Source: Mesorhizobium sp. Root157 (GTDB lineage: Bacteria > Pseudomonadota > Alphaproteobacteria > Rhizobiales > Rhizobiaceae). Taken from it: 38,678 bases of DNA. Under the pieces are notes generated by a model that saw only the letters and a list, made by a program, of their open reading frames with translations, made no database searches and was not told the origin of the DNA. A program made the translations under genes and the position numbers. Positions 10,997 to 20,718 of this stretch are shown piece after piece (position 1 is the stretch's first letter; every line of letters starts with the position of its first letter). The DNA is taken from NCBI RefSeq assembly GCF_001427385.1, contig NZ_LMGJ01000008.1:59771-98448 (forward strand), written 5' to 3'.

Positions 10997-12867
10997 GCCG
11001 CACCCTTTCGGGCCAAAATCTCGCTATTACGGACGTGTGCAACTATGATGGCAAGCGCCGCCGGCGTCATCCCGTCCATTCTCTGGGCATCGGCAATCGA
11101 ACGTGGCTTGCGCTGCTTGATCTTCTGCTTAAGCTCGTTGGACAGGCCCGGTACCTGTGAAAAATCCATTTCCGTTGGGATGAGGCGCGCTTCTTCATGC
11201 CGCATCCGCTGGACATCGGCGCGTTGCCGGTCGAGATAAACGGCATATTTCGATTCGGTTTCAAGCGCCTCCGCTGTCTTGCTACCAATCGACGCAAAAG
11301 CCGGTTCGACCCTGACCAGCCAGGCTACGTCGACGCCGGCATAAGCCAGCAACTCGTAACCCGAGCGACGAACGCCATCCTTGTTGACATCAAGACCATG
11401 GTGCGCCGCCTCGCTGGGTGTAAGCTTCACACTTTGCGCCAGCGTGCGTGCTTCATCGAGCAACCGCCGCGAATTCTCAAAGCGTCTGGTCCGCTCGGCG
11501 GAGGTGATACCCAGCCGGATCGCCAGGGGTGTCAACCGTTCGTCGGCGTTGTCGGCACGCAATGACAAGCGGAATTCGGCTCGGGACGTAAACATCCGAT
11601 ATGGCTCGACGATGCCGCGACTGGTCAGATCGTCAACCAGGACGCCGAGATAGGCCTCCGTGCGACTGACCGTCAAAGCCTCACCGCCGGAAGCGTTAAG
11701 AGCCGCATTCAAACCGGCCAGCAAACCTTGCGCTGCAGCCTCCTCGTAACCCGTGGTGCCGTTGATCTGGCCGGCCAAAAACAAGCCTTTGACCCGCCTT
11801 GCCTCAAGTGTCGGTTCAAGTTCGCGCGGGTCGACATGATCGTATTCAATGGCGTAGCCGGGTTGCAGCATCACGGCCTGCTCGAGACCGGGAATGGTCT
11901 TCAGGATATCGAGTTGGACGTCTTCCGGAAGCGACGTCGAGATACCGTTCGGATACACCGTGTGATCGTCGAGCCCTTCCGGTTCGAGAAAAATCTGATG
12001 GCCGTCGCGATCGCCGAATTTGACGATCTTGTCCTCGATCGACGGACAATAGCGCGGCCCGATCCCTTCGATCGAGCCGGAATACATTGCCGACCGGCCG
12101 AGATTGCTCCTGACAAGGTCATGGGTGGCGGCCGTCGTCCGCGTGATTCCGCATTCGATCTGAGGCGTGGTGATTTTGTCGGTCAACAAGGAGAATGGTA
12201 CGGCGACGTCATCGGCCGCCTGCATGTGCAACGAAGCCCAGTCGATAGTCCGCCCGTCCAAACGCGGCGGCGTTCCGGTCTTGAGACGCCCAAGGGCAAA
12301 GCCGGCACGCGTCATCGAAGCCGACAACCCGACTGAAGCCCGTTCGTTCATCCGGCCGGCCACGATCTTGCGCCCACCGATATGGATCAATCCGCGCAAG
12401 AAGGTTCCAGTCGTGAGGACGACCGAGCCGCATGTGAGGCGGCGGCCATCAGCCATCACAACCGCGCGAACACGGTCATTCTCGATATCGAAATCGAACA
12501 CCTCGCCTTCGACAACAGTCAATCCGTCCTGTTCTCGGATGGCCTCTTGCATGGCCAGCCGGTACAGCTTGCGGTCCGCCTGCGTGCGCGGCCCGCGCAC
12601 CGCTGGTCCCTTGCGGCGATTAAGCATCCGGAACTGGATGCCGGCCTGGTCGGCAACCCGACCCATCAGGCCGTCCATCGCATCGATTTCCCGGACCAGA
12701 TGACCCTTGCCAAGGCCACCGATGGCAGGATTGCAGGACATGACCCCGATTGTATCGAAACGCAAAGTGACGAGCGCCGTTTTAGCGCCAGCGCGCGCAG
12801 AAGCGCTTGCCGCTTCGCATCCCGCATGGCCGCCGCCAACGACGATTACGTCGAAGTTTTCCCGCAT
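10993..12867 (-). CDS. mnmG: tRNA uridine 5-carboxymethylaminomethyl modification enzyme MnmG
   Basis: 624-residue FAD protein (GidA). With MnmE it installs the carboxymethylaminomethyl group on the wobble uridine of several tRNAs. The FAD-binding motif [19 protein letters not shown] is at the N-terminus, and the signature [20 protein letters not shown] follows at about residue 45. The C-terminal MnmE-interacting helical region is present ([19 protein letters not shown]). Start ATG at 12867. The 172-bp gap to mnmE holds three parS sites as well as this gene's promoter. Confidence 0.97.
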   Translation of the reverse strand: MRENFDVIVVGGGHAGCEAASASARAGAKTALVTLRFDTIGVMSCNPAIGGLGKGHLVREIDAMDGLMGRVADQAGIQFRMLNRRKGPAVRGPRTQADRKLYRLAMQEAIREQDGLTVVEGEVFDFDIENDRVRAVVMADGRRLTCGSVVLTTGTFLRGLIHIGGRKIVAGRMNERASVGLSASMTRAGFALGRLKTGTPPRLDGRTIDWASLHMQAADDVAVPFSLLTDKITTPQIECGITRTTAATHDLVRSNLGRSAMYSGSIEGIGPRYCPSIEDKIVKFGDRDGHQIFLEPEGLDDHTVYPNGISTSLPEDVQLDILKTIPGLEQAVMLQPGYAIEYDHVDPRELEPTLEARRVKGLFLAGQINGTTGYEEAAAQGLLAGLNAALNASGGEALTVSRTEAYLGVLVDDLTSRGIVEPYRMFTSRAEFRLSLRADNADERLTPLAIRLGITSAERTRRFENSRRLLDEARTLAQSVKLTPSEAAHHGLDVNKDGVRRSGYELLAYAGVDVAWLVRVEPAFASIGSKTAEALETESKYAVYLDRQRADVQRMRHEEARLIPTEMDFSQVPGLSNELKQKIKQRKPRSIADAQRMDGMTPAALAIIVAHVRNSEILARKGAA

Positions 12868-12942
12868 CGAATAAATCCCTGGAGTCGCAGCTCGTCACAT
12901 GTGCCGAGCTATGGCTCCTGTCAATAGTTTGCGCCGCAATTA

Positions 12943-12958
12943 TGTTTCACGTGAAACA
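12943..12958. other. parS: Perfect parS site
   Basis: TGTTTCACGTGAAACA is a perfect 16-bp palindrome identical to the bacterial parS consensus. It lies in the mnmG-mnmE intergenic region, about 2.6 kb from the parA start and 6.5 kb from the proposed oriC. A GATTC methylation-type site begins 3 bp after it (12961). Confidence 0.95.
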
Positions 12959-12988
12959 TGGATTCCATCCTGGGATCGCCGGCCCCAG

Positions 12989-13004
12989 TGTTTCACGTGA
13001 GTCA
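12989..13004. other. parS: parS-like site with embedded GAGTC
   Basis: TGTTTCACGTGAGTCA keeps the core TTTCACGTGA and matches consensus at 14 of 16 positions. The altered right half creates a GAGTC site (12999-13003), a GANTC motif for the CcrM methylase. Confidence 0.75.
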
Positions 13005-13026
13005 TCGATATGTCCTGCTCCGCCAG

Positions 13027-13042
13027 CGTTTCACGTGAGTCA
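13027..13042. other. parS: parS-like site overlapping mnmE stop codon
   Basis: CGTTTCACGTGAGTCA matches consensus at 13 of 16 positions and has the same right half as the site at 12989, again with an embedded GAGTC (13037-13041). Its last three bases are the mnmE stop codon on the minus strand. Confidence 0.7.
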
Positions 13043-14359
13043 CTTGCCGATGCAAAACTGAGAGAATATGACGTCAAGCAAATCTTCGACGTCAACCGAG
13101 CCGACAATTCGGCCAAGCCGGTCTCCGGCCAGCCGTAACTCCTCTGCTTGCAACTCCAGCATATGGCTGCCAGCCTTCATTGAGTTGCACAAATGTTTAC
13201 GTGAACCCTCCAAAAGCTCGATATGACGCAGCTTTGACGGCAATGTGTCCCCGCTTGCAGTCGCCTGCTCCGAAGCCCTGCGGCCAAGTTCGTTGACCAG
13301 TTCTGTCAGGCCTTCGCCGCTGACAGCAGAAATTCGGATGTCGTAGCGCCCACCTTCCCCTTCCTTAGTCAGATCTAGTTTCGTACCGACCTGCATCACT
13401 GGGGCCGTCAGCCAACTGGTGTCGACACGGACGGGAGCGGACATATCCTCAAGCGCCAGAACCAAGTGGGCTTCGCCACCCCTGGCCCGCGCGCGATCGA
13501 TTCCGATGGTTTCCACCTTTCCTGCGCCGTCGCGCAAACCAGCGGTGTCGGTGACACGTACCTTGAACCCGTCGATATCGAGCAGGACCTCCAACAGGTC
13601 GCGCGTCGTCCCTGGTTCATCGCTGACGATCGCCGCTTCGCGCCGCGCCAGCGCATTGAACAGGCTGGATTTACCGGCATTTGGCGCGCCGAGAATGACC
13701 ACGTCGAAACCATCCTGGATGATTTCAGCTGCAGCGAAGCCTTTGATGTGATCGGCAATCTCTTCTGCTAATCGGGCAACATCTGACCAGACCGATTGCG
13801 CCACCGAGCCAGGCACATCGTCTTCATCGGCAAAGTCGATATCGGCCTCGATCATCGCCCGGGCATGGACGATCCGATCTCGCCAGCCTGAATAAAGCGC
13901 GCTTTGAACACCATCGGCATTTCTCAGCGCGAAACGACGCTGCGCCTCGGTCTCGGCGTTGACGAGATCGGCCAGCGCTTCAGTCTGGACAAGATCGAGT
14001 TTGCCATTGAGGAAAGCCCGGCGCGTGAATTCACCTGGATCGGCATTTCGCAGACCGGGCAGCGACGTAATCATCTGCAAGATGGCGTGGACCACGGCTG
14101 AGCCACCATGCACTTGAAATTCAACGATATCTTCGCCGGTGAAGCTGTTGGGGCCAGCAAAGAAAACTACCAAGGCCCTGTCAAGGACCTCACCATTGCG
14201 CCGGGTCAGCTTGCGATACGCGGCCGTACGTTCCATCGGCACGACGCCCGCAATCGTTTCGATAACGAATCGACTATGCGGTCCGGAAACGCGGATGACC
14301 GCAACTCCAGCCGGCAGGCGTCCGCTGGACAGCGCCACAATGGAATCACCGAATATCAT
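13040..14359 (-). CDS. mnmE: tRNA modification GTPase MnmE
   Basis: 439-residue GTPase, partner of MnmG in wobble-uridine modification. The N-terminal tetrahydrofolate-binding domain starts IVALSSGRLPAGVAVIRVSG. The G domain shows G1 GAPNAGKSSLF (residues 224-234), DEPGTTRD and DTAGLRD, with the guanine-specificity position as TKLD instead of the more common NKxD. The C-terminal motif FCIGK ends the protein and holds the catalytic Cys. The ATG at 14359 is preferred over a GTG three codons upstream because GGAG lies just before it. Confidence 0.96.
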   Translation of the reverse strand: MIFGDSIVALSSGRLPAGVAVIRVSGPHSRFVIETIAGVVPMERTAAYRKLTRRNGEVLDRALVVFFAGPNSFTGEDIVEFQVHGGSAVVHAILQMITSLPGLRNADPGEFTRRAFLNGKLDLVQTEALADLVNAETEAQRRFALRNADGVQSALYSGWRDRIVHARAMIEADIDFADEDDVPGSVAQSVWSDVARLAEEIADHIKGFAAAEIIQDGFDVVILGAPNAGKSSLFNALARREAAIVSDEPGTTRDLLEVLLDIDGFKVRVTDTAGLRDGAGKVETIGIDRARARGGEAHLVLALEDMSAPVRVDTSWLTAPVMQVGTKLDLTKEGEGGRYDIRISAVSGEGLTELVNELGRRASEQATASGDTLPSKLRHIELLEGSRKHLCNSMKAGSHMLELQAEELRLAGDRLGRIVGSVDVEDLLDVIFSQFCIGK

Positions 14360-14422
14360 TTGCTCCACCAGACGATCCGCCCTAGCCTCTGTGTCTCACT
14401 GTCCAGCAAAATTGATTGCCCC

Positions 14423-16459
14423 GTGCCCTTACCGCCGCAAAACCTTCTCGCCCGCGAAGCGAGCCCTTACCTCCAGCAGCATGCCGCCAACCCAGTGCAT
14501 TGGCGCGGCTGGTCGCCTTCTGCCCTCGAAGAAGCAAGAATGCTTGACCGCCCGATCCTGCTTTCGATTGGCTATGCCGCCTGCCACTGGTGCCATGTCA
14601 TGGCCCATGAGAGTTTCGAGAACCACGACATAGCCGGCGTCATGAACCGTCTCTTCGTCAACATCAAGGTCGACCGCGAAGAACGCCCCGACATCGACCA
14701 AGTGTTCATGGCGGCTCTTTCGGCAATGGGGGAACAAGGCGGCTGGCCCCTGACGATGTTCCTGACGCCAGATGGCAAGCCATTTTGGGGCGGTACCTAT
14801 TTTCCGCCGGAACCGCGCTACGGCCGCCCCGGGTTCGTGCAGGTCATGGAGGCCATCGACAAGGCATGGCACGAGAAGCGCGACAGCCTCGCACAGAGCG
14901 CCGAAGGCCTGACCTCGCATGTCGGTGCCCGGCTGAGCGCCACACACGGCAAGGGCCGTATCACCGCCGAAACCTTGACCACGCTGGCAGGCGGCATCCA
15001 CGGCATGATCGACCTGCAGCAAGGCGGACTAAAGGGAGCACCGAAGTTTCCCAATGCGCCTTTTATTCATGCCCTATGGCTGTCATGGTTGAAATCAGGG
15101 AACAGCCGGCATCAGGAAGCTGTTATCCTTAGCCTTGAAAAGATGTTGCAAGGCGGCATCTACGACCACATCGGCGGCGGGCTCAGCCGCTATTCGACGG
15201 ATGCCTTATGGCTGGTGCCGCATTTTGAAAAGATGCTCTACGACAATGCCCAATTGCTGCGCATGTGCAACTGGGCCTTCGCGCAGACCGGCAATCAATT
15301 GTTCCGGATACGAATCGATGAAACCGTCGCGTGGCTTCTACGAGAGTTGAGAGTGGAAGAGGGGGCGTACGCGTCCAGCCTTGATGCCGATAGCGAAGGC
15401 GAGGAGGGGCTTTTCTATACATGGAAGGAGAGCGAGGTCGAAGGCGCGCTCGGTTCCGATTCTGCTTTGTTTTTTGACTATTTTGCCCTGGGCAAGCCCC
15501 CCAACTGGGAAGGCAAGCCGATAATTCACCAGACCGCTGAACAAAGCCGTCGCGCCCTGCAGAATGCCGGCCTCGTTGCACAGTTGAAACAACGGATGCT
15601 GGCAACAAGGGAAACACGCGTGCGGCCGGGGCGCGACGGAAAGATCCTTACCGACTGGAACGGCCTGGCGATCACGGCACTGGCTGAATGCGGCCGCCGC
15701 TTCGCTAAGCCCGGCTGGATTGCGGCGGCGGAAGCCGCCTTCGACCAGATTACGCGTTCGGCATTTGATGGGCGCCTGCCGCATTCGGCCCTTGGCGCGA
15801 AGAAGCTGTTTCCGGCGCTGTCCAGCGACTATGCCGCCATGGCCAACGCCGCCATAGCCCTGTTCGAAGCGACCGGCGATCCGGCCTATATCGAACAGGC
15901 ACGTTCCTTCATCATCCAATTAGACCTTTGGTATGGCGACGGACAAGGCAATGGCTACTACCTGTCCGCTTCCGACAGCCAGGACGTGCCAATCCGCATC
16001 CGCGGCGATGTCGACGAAGCGATCCCATCTGCCACCAGCCAGATCATCGAGGCATTGGTGAGGTTGGCGACAGTTACCGGCGATATTGCCTTGCAGGACA
16101 AGGCCTGGACGGTGGCAGAGCACGCTGCCGGCCGCGCCGAGCATCAGGCCTACGGCCAGGTCGGCATTCTCAATGCCTGCGAACTGGCGCTGGAGCCACG
16201 CAAGCTGATCCTGGTGGATGATCCGCACAAGCCAAGGTTCGTTCCGGTAGCGAATCGGATTCCCGACCCGCGCCGGATCGACATTGTTGTTGCTGTCGGT
16301 GCGACAAATGACCTTGTCAATTTGCCTAGTGCCGCAGCACCACCAACCACAGCACCCGCAGCGTATCTATGTACGGGGCAGTTCTGCCTACCGGCGATCA
16401 CAGACCCGACCCAACTCGAGGCCGAACTTCTTTCCATAATGCAAGAAAACACAGCTTAG
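14423..16459 (+). CDS. Thioredoxin domain-containing protein (DUF255, YyaL/spermatogenesis-associated 20 type)
   Basis: 678-residue protein. The N-terminal DUF255/thioredoxin-like domain starts ASPYLQQHAANPVHW and holds the CHWCH motif of SIGYAACHWCHVMAHESF. The rest is an all-helical (alpha/alpha)6-barrel-like region with KMLYDNAQL and DWNGLAITALAECG. The family is widespread but its biochemical role is not settled. I chose the GTG at 14423 because homology starts right there; the frame upstream runs antisense to mnmE. No clear ribosome site precedes the GTG, so the start is uncertain. It is divergent from mnmE (63-bp gap) and convergent with rho (28-bp gap). Confidence 0.88.
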   Translation: MPLPPQNLLAREASPYLQQHAANPVHWRGWSPSALEEARMLDRPILLSIGYAACHWCHVMAHESFENHDIAGVMNRLFVNIKVDREERPDIDQVFMAALSAMGEQGGWPLTMFLTPDGKPFWGGTYFPPEPRYGRPGFVQVMEAIDKAWHEKRDSLAQSAEGLTSHVGARLSATHGKGRITAETLTTLAGGIHGMIDLQQGGLKGAPKFPNAPFIHALWLSWLKSGNSRHQEAVILSLEKMLQGGIYDHIGGGLSRYSTDALWLVPHFEKMLYDNAQLLRMCNWAFAQTGNQLFRIRIDETVAWLLRELRVEEGAYASSLDADSEGEEGLFYTWKESEVEGALGSDSALFFDYFALGKPPNWEGKPIIHQTAEQSRRALQNAGLVAQLKQRMLATRETRVRPGRDGKILTDWNGLAITALAECGRRFAKPGWIAAAEAAFDQITRSAFDGRLPHSALGAKKLFPALSSDYAAMANAAIALFEATGDPAYIEQARSFIIQLDLWYGDGQGNGYYLSASDSQDVPIRIRGDVDEAIPSATSQIIEALVRLATVTGDIALQDKAWTVAEHAAGRAEHQAYGQVGILNACELALEPRKLILVDDPHKPRFVPVANRIPDPRRIDIVVAVGATNDLVNLPSAAAPPTTAPAAYLCTGQFCLPAITDPTQLEAELLSIMQENTA

Positions 16460-16487
16460 CCGCGTTCCTTGAACAAATACACCTTGA

Positions 16488-17753
16488 TCAGGTGTTCATC
16501 GAATCAAAGAAGTCGCCGTTGGTCTTGGTCTGCTTGAGCTTGTCGATCAGGAATTCGATCGCATCTGTCGTGCCCATCGGGGCCAAGATTCGGCGAAGCA
16601 CGAAGATCTTCTGCAGGTCGGCTTTCGCCACCAGCAGGTCTTCCTTGCGGGTGCCAGACTTGAGGATGTCCATTGCCGGATAGATGCGCTTGTCGGCCAC
16701 CTTGCGGTCGAGCACGATTTCCGAGTTGCCGGTGCCCTTGAATTCTTCGAAGATGACTTCGTCCATGCGGCTGCCGGTATCGATCAGCGCGGTTGCGATG
16801 ATGGTCAGCGATCCACCTTCCTCGATATTGCGTGCCGCACCGAAGAATCGCTTCGGCCGCTGCAGCGCATTGGCGTCGACACCACCGGTCAAGACCTTGC
16901 CCGATGACGGCACCACTGTGTTGTAGGCACGGCCAAGGCGGGTGATCGAATCGAGCAGGATGACGACGTCGCGGCCATGCTCGACCAGACGTTTGGCCTT
17001 TTCGATGACCATTTCGGCGACTTGCACGTGCCGGACAGCCGGTTCGTCAAAGGTCGAGGAAACCACCTCGCCCTTCACCGAGCGCTGCATGTCGGTCACT
17101 TCTTCCGGACGCTCGTCGATCAGGAGAACGATGAGATAGCATTCCGGGTGGTTGGTGGTGATGGAGTGGGCGATGTTCTGCAACAGCACCGTCTTGCCGG
17201 TGCGCGGCTGCGCCACGATCAATGCGCGCTGGCCCTTGCCGAGCGGCGCCACCAGATCGATGACGCGCGGCGAAATATCCTTGGAAGTCGGATGTTCCAT
17301 CTCCATACGCAGCCGCTGCGTCGGATAGAGCGGCGTAAGATTGTCGAAATGAATCTTGTGGCGGATCTTCTCAGGGTCATCGAAATTGATCGTGTTGACC
17401 TTGAGCAGCGCAAAGTAGCGCTCGCCTTCCTTCGGGCTGCGAATCGGGCCTTCGACGGTGTCACCCGTCTTCAATGAAAAACGCCGTATCTGCGAAGGTG
17501 AAATGTAGATGTCGTCCGGACCGGGGAGGTAGTTGGCGTTGGCCGAACGCAGGAAGCCGAATCCATCTTGGAGCACCTCGACCACGCCATCGCCGATGAT
17601 CTCGATGTCCTGGGCCGCGAGTTTCTTCAGGATGGCAAACATCAACTCCTGCTTGCGCATCACGCTGGCGTTCTCGACCTCCAGCGTTTCCGCGTAAGCA
17701 ATCAGCTCCGGCGGCTTCTTGTTCTTGAACTCTGCGAGTTTCATTTCCTGCAT
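16488..17753 (-). CDS. rho: Transcription termination factor Rho
   Basis: 421-residue hexameric RNA helicase that ends transcription at Rho-dependent sites. The N-terminal Rho domain and the cold-shock-like RNA-binding domain ([20 protein letters not shown]) come first. The RecA-type ATPase domain follows, with Walker [13 protein letters not shown], Walker [17 protein letters not shown], and the Q- and R-loop region that contains GGVDANAL. Length fits alphaproteobacterial Rho. A 6-bp stem (ACACCT/AGGTGT, 16479-16495) overlaps the stop codon. The 149-bp gap to hemJ holds the promoter or leader; no clear hairpin was recognised there. Confidence 0.97.
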   Translation of the reverse strand: MQEMKLAEFKNKKPPELIAYAETLEVENASVMRKQELMFAILKKLAAQDIEIIGDGVVEVLQDGFGFLRSANANYLPGPDDIYISPSQIRRFSLKTGDTVEGPIRSPKEGERYFALLKVNTINFDDPEKIRHKIHFDNLTPLYPTQRLRMEMEHPTSKDISPRVIDLVAPLGKGQRALIVAQPRTGKTVLLQNIAHSITTNHPECYLIVLLIDERPEEVTDMQRSVKGEVVSSTFDEPAVRHVQVAEMVIEKAKRLVEHGRDVVILLDSITRLGRAYNTVVPSSGKVLTGGVDANALQRPKRFFGAARNIEEGGSLTIIATALIDTGSRMDEVIFEEFKGTGNSEIVLDRKVADKRIYPAMDILKSGTRKEDLLVAKADLQKIFVLRRILAPMGTTDAIEFLIDKLKQTKTNGDFFDSMNT

Positions 17754-17902
17754 GGACGGACTCTGGGCGTATTTAAGGGGGATTCGACAGGCGCGATGAT
17801 TGCCGGGCGCGGGCGGTGAAACAGGCAGCGCTGGCGGGAAGGAAGAATTGCCTTTTATCGCCAGCCCACCAAAAGAGCAAGCAGGCTTTTGCGGCCCGTC
17901 CG

Positions 17903-18439
17903 TCAGAACGGCTTCACGATCACCAGGATCACGATCACAACCATCAGCAATGTGGGTGTTTCATTGACGATGCGCCAGTGGCGCGCCGACTTTTCGTTAC
18001 GATCCTCGGCAAATTTGCGCACCGCCGCCGACAAATAGCCATGCACTGCCGACAACGCCAGCACGGCCGCCAGCTTGGCATGCAGCCAGCCGCCAGCAAA
18101 GCCAAAACCCTTCCATGCGAGCCACAGGCCGAACACCCAGGCAACGATCATCGCCGGGTTGATGATGGCGCGCAGCAAGCGCCGTTCCATCACCTTGAAC
18201 GTTTCCGACTGGACCGAACCCTTTTCGGCGGCAACGTGGTAAACGAGCAGGCGCGGTAGGTAGAGCATGCCGGCCATCCACGAAATGACGGCAATGACAT
18301 GGATCGCCTTCGCCCATGGGTAGAACTCGTCAGGCGCCAGCACGAACAGCACCGCCGTAAGCACGATAAGAAGTGTGATCGACAACACTGCACGCTTGGC
18401 GGCTGTACCGACGCCGGTTTCCCTGCCGTCCAGAACCAT
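17903..18439 (-). CDS. hemJ: Protoporphyrinogen IX oxidase HemJ
   Basis: 178-residue membrane protein of the HemJ (UPF0093) family, which oxidises protoporphyrinogen IX to protoporphyrin IX in haem synthesis. Four to five hydrophobic helices are visible, the first at about residues 15-35. Conserved histidines occur in [20 protein letters not shown] and in the [18 protein letters not shown] region. Its ATG overlaps the hemE stop as ATGA, so it is the second gene of a haem-synthesis pair with hemE. Confidence 0.93.
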   Translation of the reverse strand: MVLDGRETGVGTAAKRAVLSITLLIVLTAVLFVLAPDEFYPWAKAIHVIAVISWMAGMLYLPRLLVYHVAAEKGSVQSETFKVMERRLLRAIINPAMIVAWVFGLWLAWKGFGFAGGWLHAKLAAVLALSAVHGYLSAAVRKFAEDRNEKSARHWRIVNETPTLLMVVIVILVIVKPF

Positions 18440-19464
18440 CAGCCGTTCCTCACCTGCTTTACCATTGCCCAGACGTTCTCGATCGGCGTTTCGGGCACGA
18501 TGCCATGGCCGAGATTGAACACGAACGGGCCTTGCCCCAGCGCCTTCAAGATACCATCGACACCCTCGGCAAGGGCCTTGCCGCCGGCGACCAGCCGGAG
18601 CGGATCGAGATTGCCCTGCACCGCGCCTTCCCGCTGCAGCCCCCTCGCCTCGGACAACGGCACTGTCCAGTCGAGCCCCAGCGCCGTAACGCCGGTCTTC
18701 TGCCGATAGGACGCGTAGTTGAAACCGGCCCCCTTCGGAAAGCCGATGATCGGGACCGTCGGATGCGCAAGCCGCACCTGGCGCACGATCTCAGCAACTG
18801 GGCGAACACAGAACGCCTCGAAGGAGGGTTCATCCAGCACCCCCGACCAGGAATCGAAGATCTGCACCACATCGGCACCGGCTTCGATCTGCTTGATCAG
18901 GTAAGCAGCCGACTGTTCGGCCAGCATCTTCAAAAGCCTACTGAAAGCTTCCGGCTCGCGATAAGAGAACAGTCTGGCCGGCGCCTGGTCCGGCGTGCCA
19001 CGCCCAGCGATCATATAGGTCGCGACCGTCCACGGCGCACCGCAAAAGCCGATCAGCGTCGTTTCGGATGGCAATTTTTCGCGCAAGCGCCGCACGGTTT
19101 CGTAGACCGGTGCCAGATTCACGTGAAACGTTTCCGGATTGAGATCAGCAATTCCGGCCGCCGTGATCGGCGTCAACAATGGCCCATGCCCCTCTTCAAA
19201 GCGAAGGTCACGGCCAAGTGCGTGCGGCACCACCAGGATATCGGAAAACAAGATCGAGGCGTCAAAGCCGAACCGTTCGATCGGCTGCAAGGTTACTTCG
19301 ACAGCCCTGTCCGGGTTGTAGCAAAGATCGAGAAAGGAACCTGCGTTTTTTCGCGTCTCGCGATACTCCGGCAGATAGCGACCTGCCTGGCGCATCATCC
19401 AGAGCGGCGGCGGATAGACCGCTTCGCCATTGAGCACTTCCACTACGACCCGCTTTGCGCTCAT
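18439..19464 (-). CDS. hemE: Uroporphyrinogen decarboxylase
   Basis: 341-residue cytoplasmic enzyme that converts uroporphyrinogen III to coproporphyrinogen III. The N-terminal signature [18 protein letters not shown] and the second signature with [14 protein letters not shown] are intact. The ATG at 19464 is used because GAGAG precedes it; a GTG three codons upstream (19473) lies inside that ribosome site. A parS-like sequence at 19115 is embedded in the gene. The region upstream of the start is the proposed chromosomal origin, the same position as in Caulobacter, where oriC lies next to the hemE promoter. Confidence 0.96.
   Translation of the reverse strand: MSAKRVVVEVLNGEAVYPPPLWMMRQAGRYLPEYRETRKNAGSFLDLCYNPDRAVEVTLQPIERFGFDASILFSDILVVPHALGRDLRFEEGHGPLLTPITAAGIADLNPETFHVNLAPVYETVRRLREKLPSETTLIGFCGAPWTVATYMIAGRGTPDQAPARLFSYREPEAFSRLLKMLAEQSAAYLIKQIEAGADVVQIFDSWSGVLDEPSFEAFCVRPVAEIVRQVRLAHPTVPIIGFPKGAGFNYASYRQKTGVTALGLDWTVPLSEARGLQREGAVQGNLDPLRLVAGGKALAEGVDGILKALGQGPFVFNLGHGIVPETPIENVWAMVKQVRNG
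19115..19130. other. parS: Weak parS-like site inside hemE
   Basis: AGATTCACGTGAAACG shares the core TTCACGTGAAAC with parS and matches the 16-bp consensus at 13 positions. It is coding sequence (ETFHVN) of hemE, about 350 bp from the proposed oriC. It may be a secondary ParB site or chance. Confidence 0.4.
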
Positions 19465-19862
19465 CACTCTCACTTTCGAGGAAAGCTCTAAAATAAAATA
19501 TCTATATGAAAGATATTTCTGATTCTTAGAGTCTGTTGGTTGTGGTGATTACCACCTTTCCCGAATAGCCGCTTCAAAAGCCAGCCAGCATTTTGTCGCG
19601 ACTTCGTTTCGACTCCTGGGACAACCATGGGGACAGCTTGAATTCGATGTTTTGAATCAAAGTGATCGGCCCTCGGCCAGGACGAGCACTTCTGGGGATA
19701 AAAAACCCGATCGGAGGCGGTTCCCGTAGTTGTCCCCAGCCCGGATGCGAACTTTACTGCAGAGCGAATTGTGGACAAACCGCCATCTGATACAGTCGCC
19801 CCTCGAGCGGAGACGGAATTGTCCCGTCCGTCCACACTAACCCACAGAGCCGGATGTAATTT
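19465..19862. other. oriC: Candidate chromosomal replication origin (oriC)
   Basis: A 398-bp gene-free gap between divergent hemE and the PPDK-regulator gene. It starts with an AT-rich stretch (19489-19528) that could be the unwinding element. DnaA-box-like 9-mers follow: TTATCCCCA (minus, 19693-19701) and TTGTCCACA (minus, 19770-19778) each match TTATCCACA at 8 of 9 positions. Weaker ones are CTGTCCCCA (minus, 19628-19636), TTGTCCCCA (19730-19738) and TAACCCACA (19838-19846). Four GANTC sites occur, at 19521, 19529, 19611 and 19654. Established knowledge: Caulobacter Cori lies between hemE and the same neighbour gene, and rhizobial origins are close to hemE. No TTAA-N7-TTAA CtrA box was found. 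The assignment is by context plus motifs. Confidence 0.75.
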
Positions 19863-20684
19863 GTGAACAAGCCGCAAAGTTTCTTCCATCTGCACCTGAT
19901 TTCTGATGCGACCGGCGAAACGCTTCTGGCGGCAGGCCGTGCCGCCTCGGCGCAATACAAGGATGCGCGGGCCATCGAGCATATCTATCCGCTGATCCGG
20001 ACCGAGAAGCAGCTGTCCAAGGTATTCGAAGACATCGAGCAGGAGCCGGGCATCATCCTCTATACGATTGTCGACCAGAGCCTGGCAGGCATCATTGACG
20101 AGCACTGTGCAACGATGGGCCTGCCGTGCGTGTCGGTGCTGGAGCCGGTGCTTGCTGTCTTCCAGTCCTATCTCGGCACCCCGGCCGGCCGCCGCGTCGG
20201 CGCCCAGCACGTTCTGGACGCGGACTATTTCAGGCGTATCGATGCGCTCAATTTCACCATGGAGCATGATGACGGCCAGTTGCCGATAGATATGGACGAT
20301 GCCGATATCGTGCTGATCGGCATATCCCGCACCTCGAAGACGCCGACCAGCATCTATCTTGCCAATCGCGGCATCAAGACCGCGAACATTCCCATCGTGC
20401 TCGGAGTGCCGGTGCCGGAGAGCCTGGTCAACGCCAAGAAGCCGCTGATCGTCGGCCTGATCGCGACTGCCGAGCGCATCTCGCATGTTCGCCAGAATCG
20501 GGTGCTCGGCAATACTTCGGGCTATGAAGGCAATCACTATATCGACCGTTCCGCGATCACCGAGGAACTTGCCTATGCCCGCAAGATCTGCACGCGCTAC
20601 AACTGGCCGATGATCGATGTCAGCCGCCGCTCGATAGAGGAAACCGCCGCAGCAATCGTTGCCCTGCGCAACAAGACGCGCTAG
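19863..20684 (+). CDS. Pyruvate, phosphate dikinase regulatory protein (DUF299 kinase/pyrophosphorylase)
   Basis: 273-residue bifunctional enzyme. It phosphorylates pyruvate-phosphate dikinase (PPDK) with ADP to inactivate it and removes the phosphate by phosphorolysis. The family N-terminus [15 protein letters not shown] is at residues 6-20. The P-loop-like [15 protein letters not shown] and the C-terminal [14 protein letters not shown] are intact. It starts with GTG at 19863, which lies within the TTGTGAACAA of the proposed origin region. It leads the right arm of the origin (maf, aroE, coaE, dnaQ) in the same order as in Caulobacter. Confidence 0.92.
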   Translation: MNKPQSFFHLHLISDATGETLLAAGRAASAQYKDARAIEHIYPLIRTEKQLSKVFEDIEQEPGIILYTIVDQSLAGIIDEHCATMGLPCVSVLEPVLAVFQSYLGTPAGRRVGAQHVLDADYFRRIDALNFTMEHDDGQLPIDMDDADIVLIGISRTSKTPTSIYLANRGIKTANIPIVLGVPVPESLVNAKKPLIVGLIATAERISHVRQNRVLGNTSGYEGNHYIDRSAITEELAYARKICTRYNWPMIDVSRRSIEETAAAIVALRNKTR

Positions 20685-20718
20685 TTCCGCCGGTACCGGC
20701 GAAATCGAAGACATCCTG

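Noticed and set aside
13193..13208. ATGTTTACGTGAACCC in mnmE as another parS
   Set aside because: Lacks the CACGTG core and matches the consensus at only 10 of 16 positions when aligned on ACGTG.
16479..16495. 6-bp stem at the rho stop as a terminator
   Set aside because: Short stem, and no T-run on the minus strand; not enough to call a terminator.
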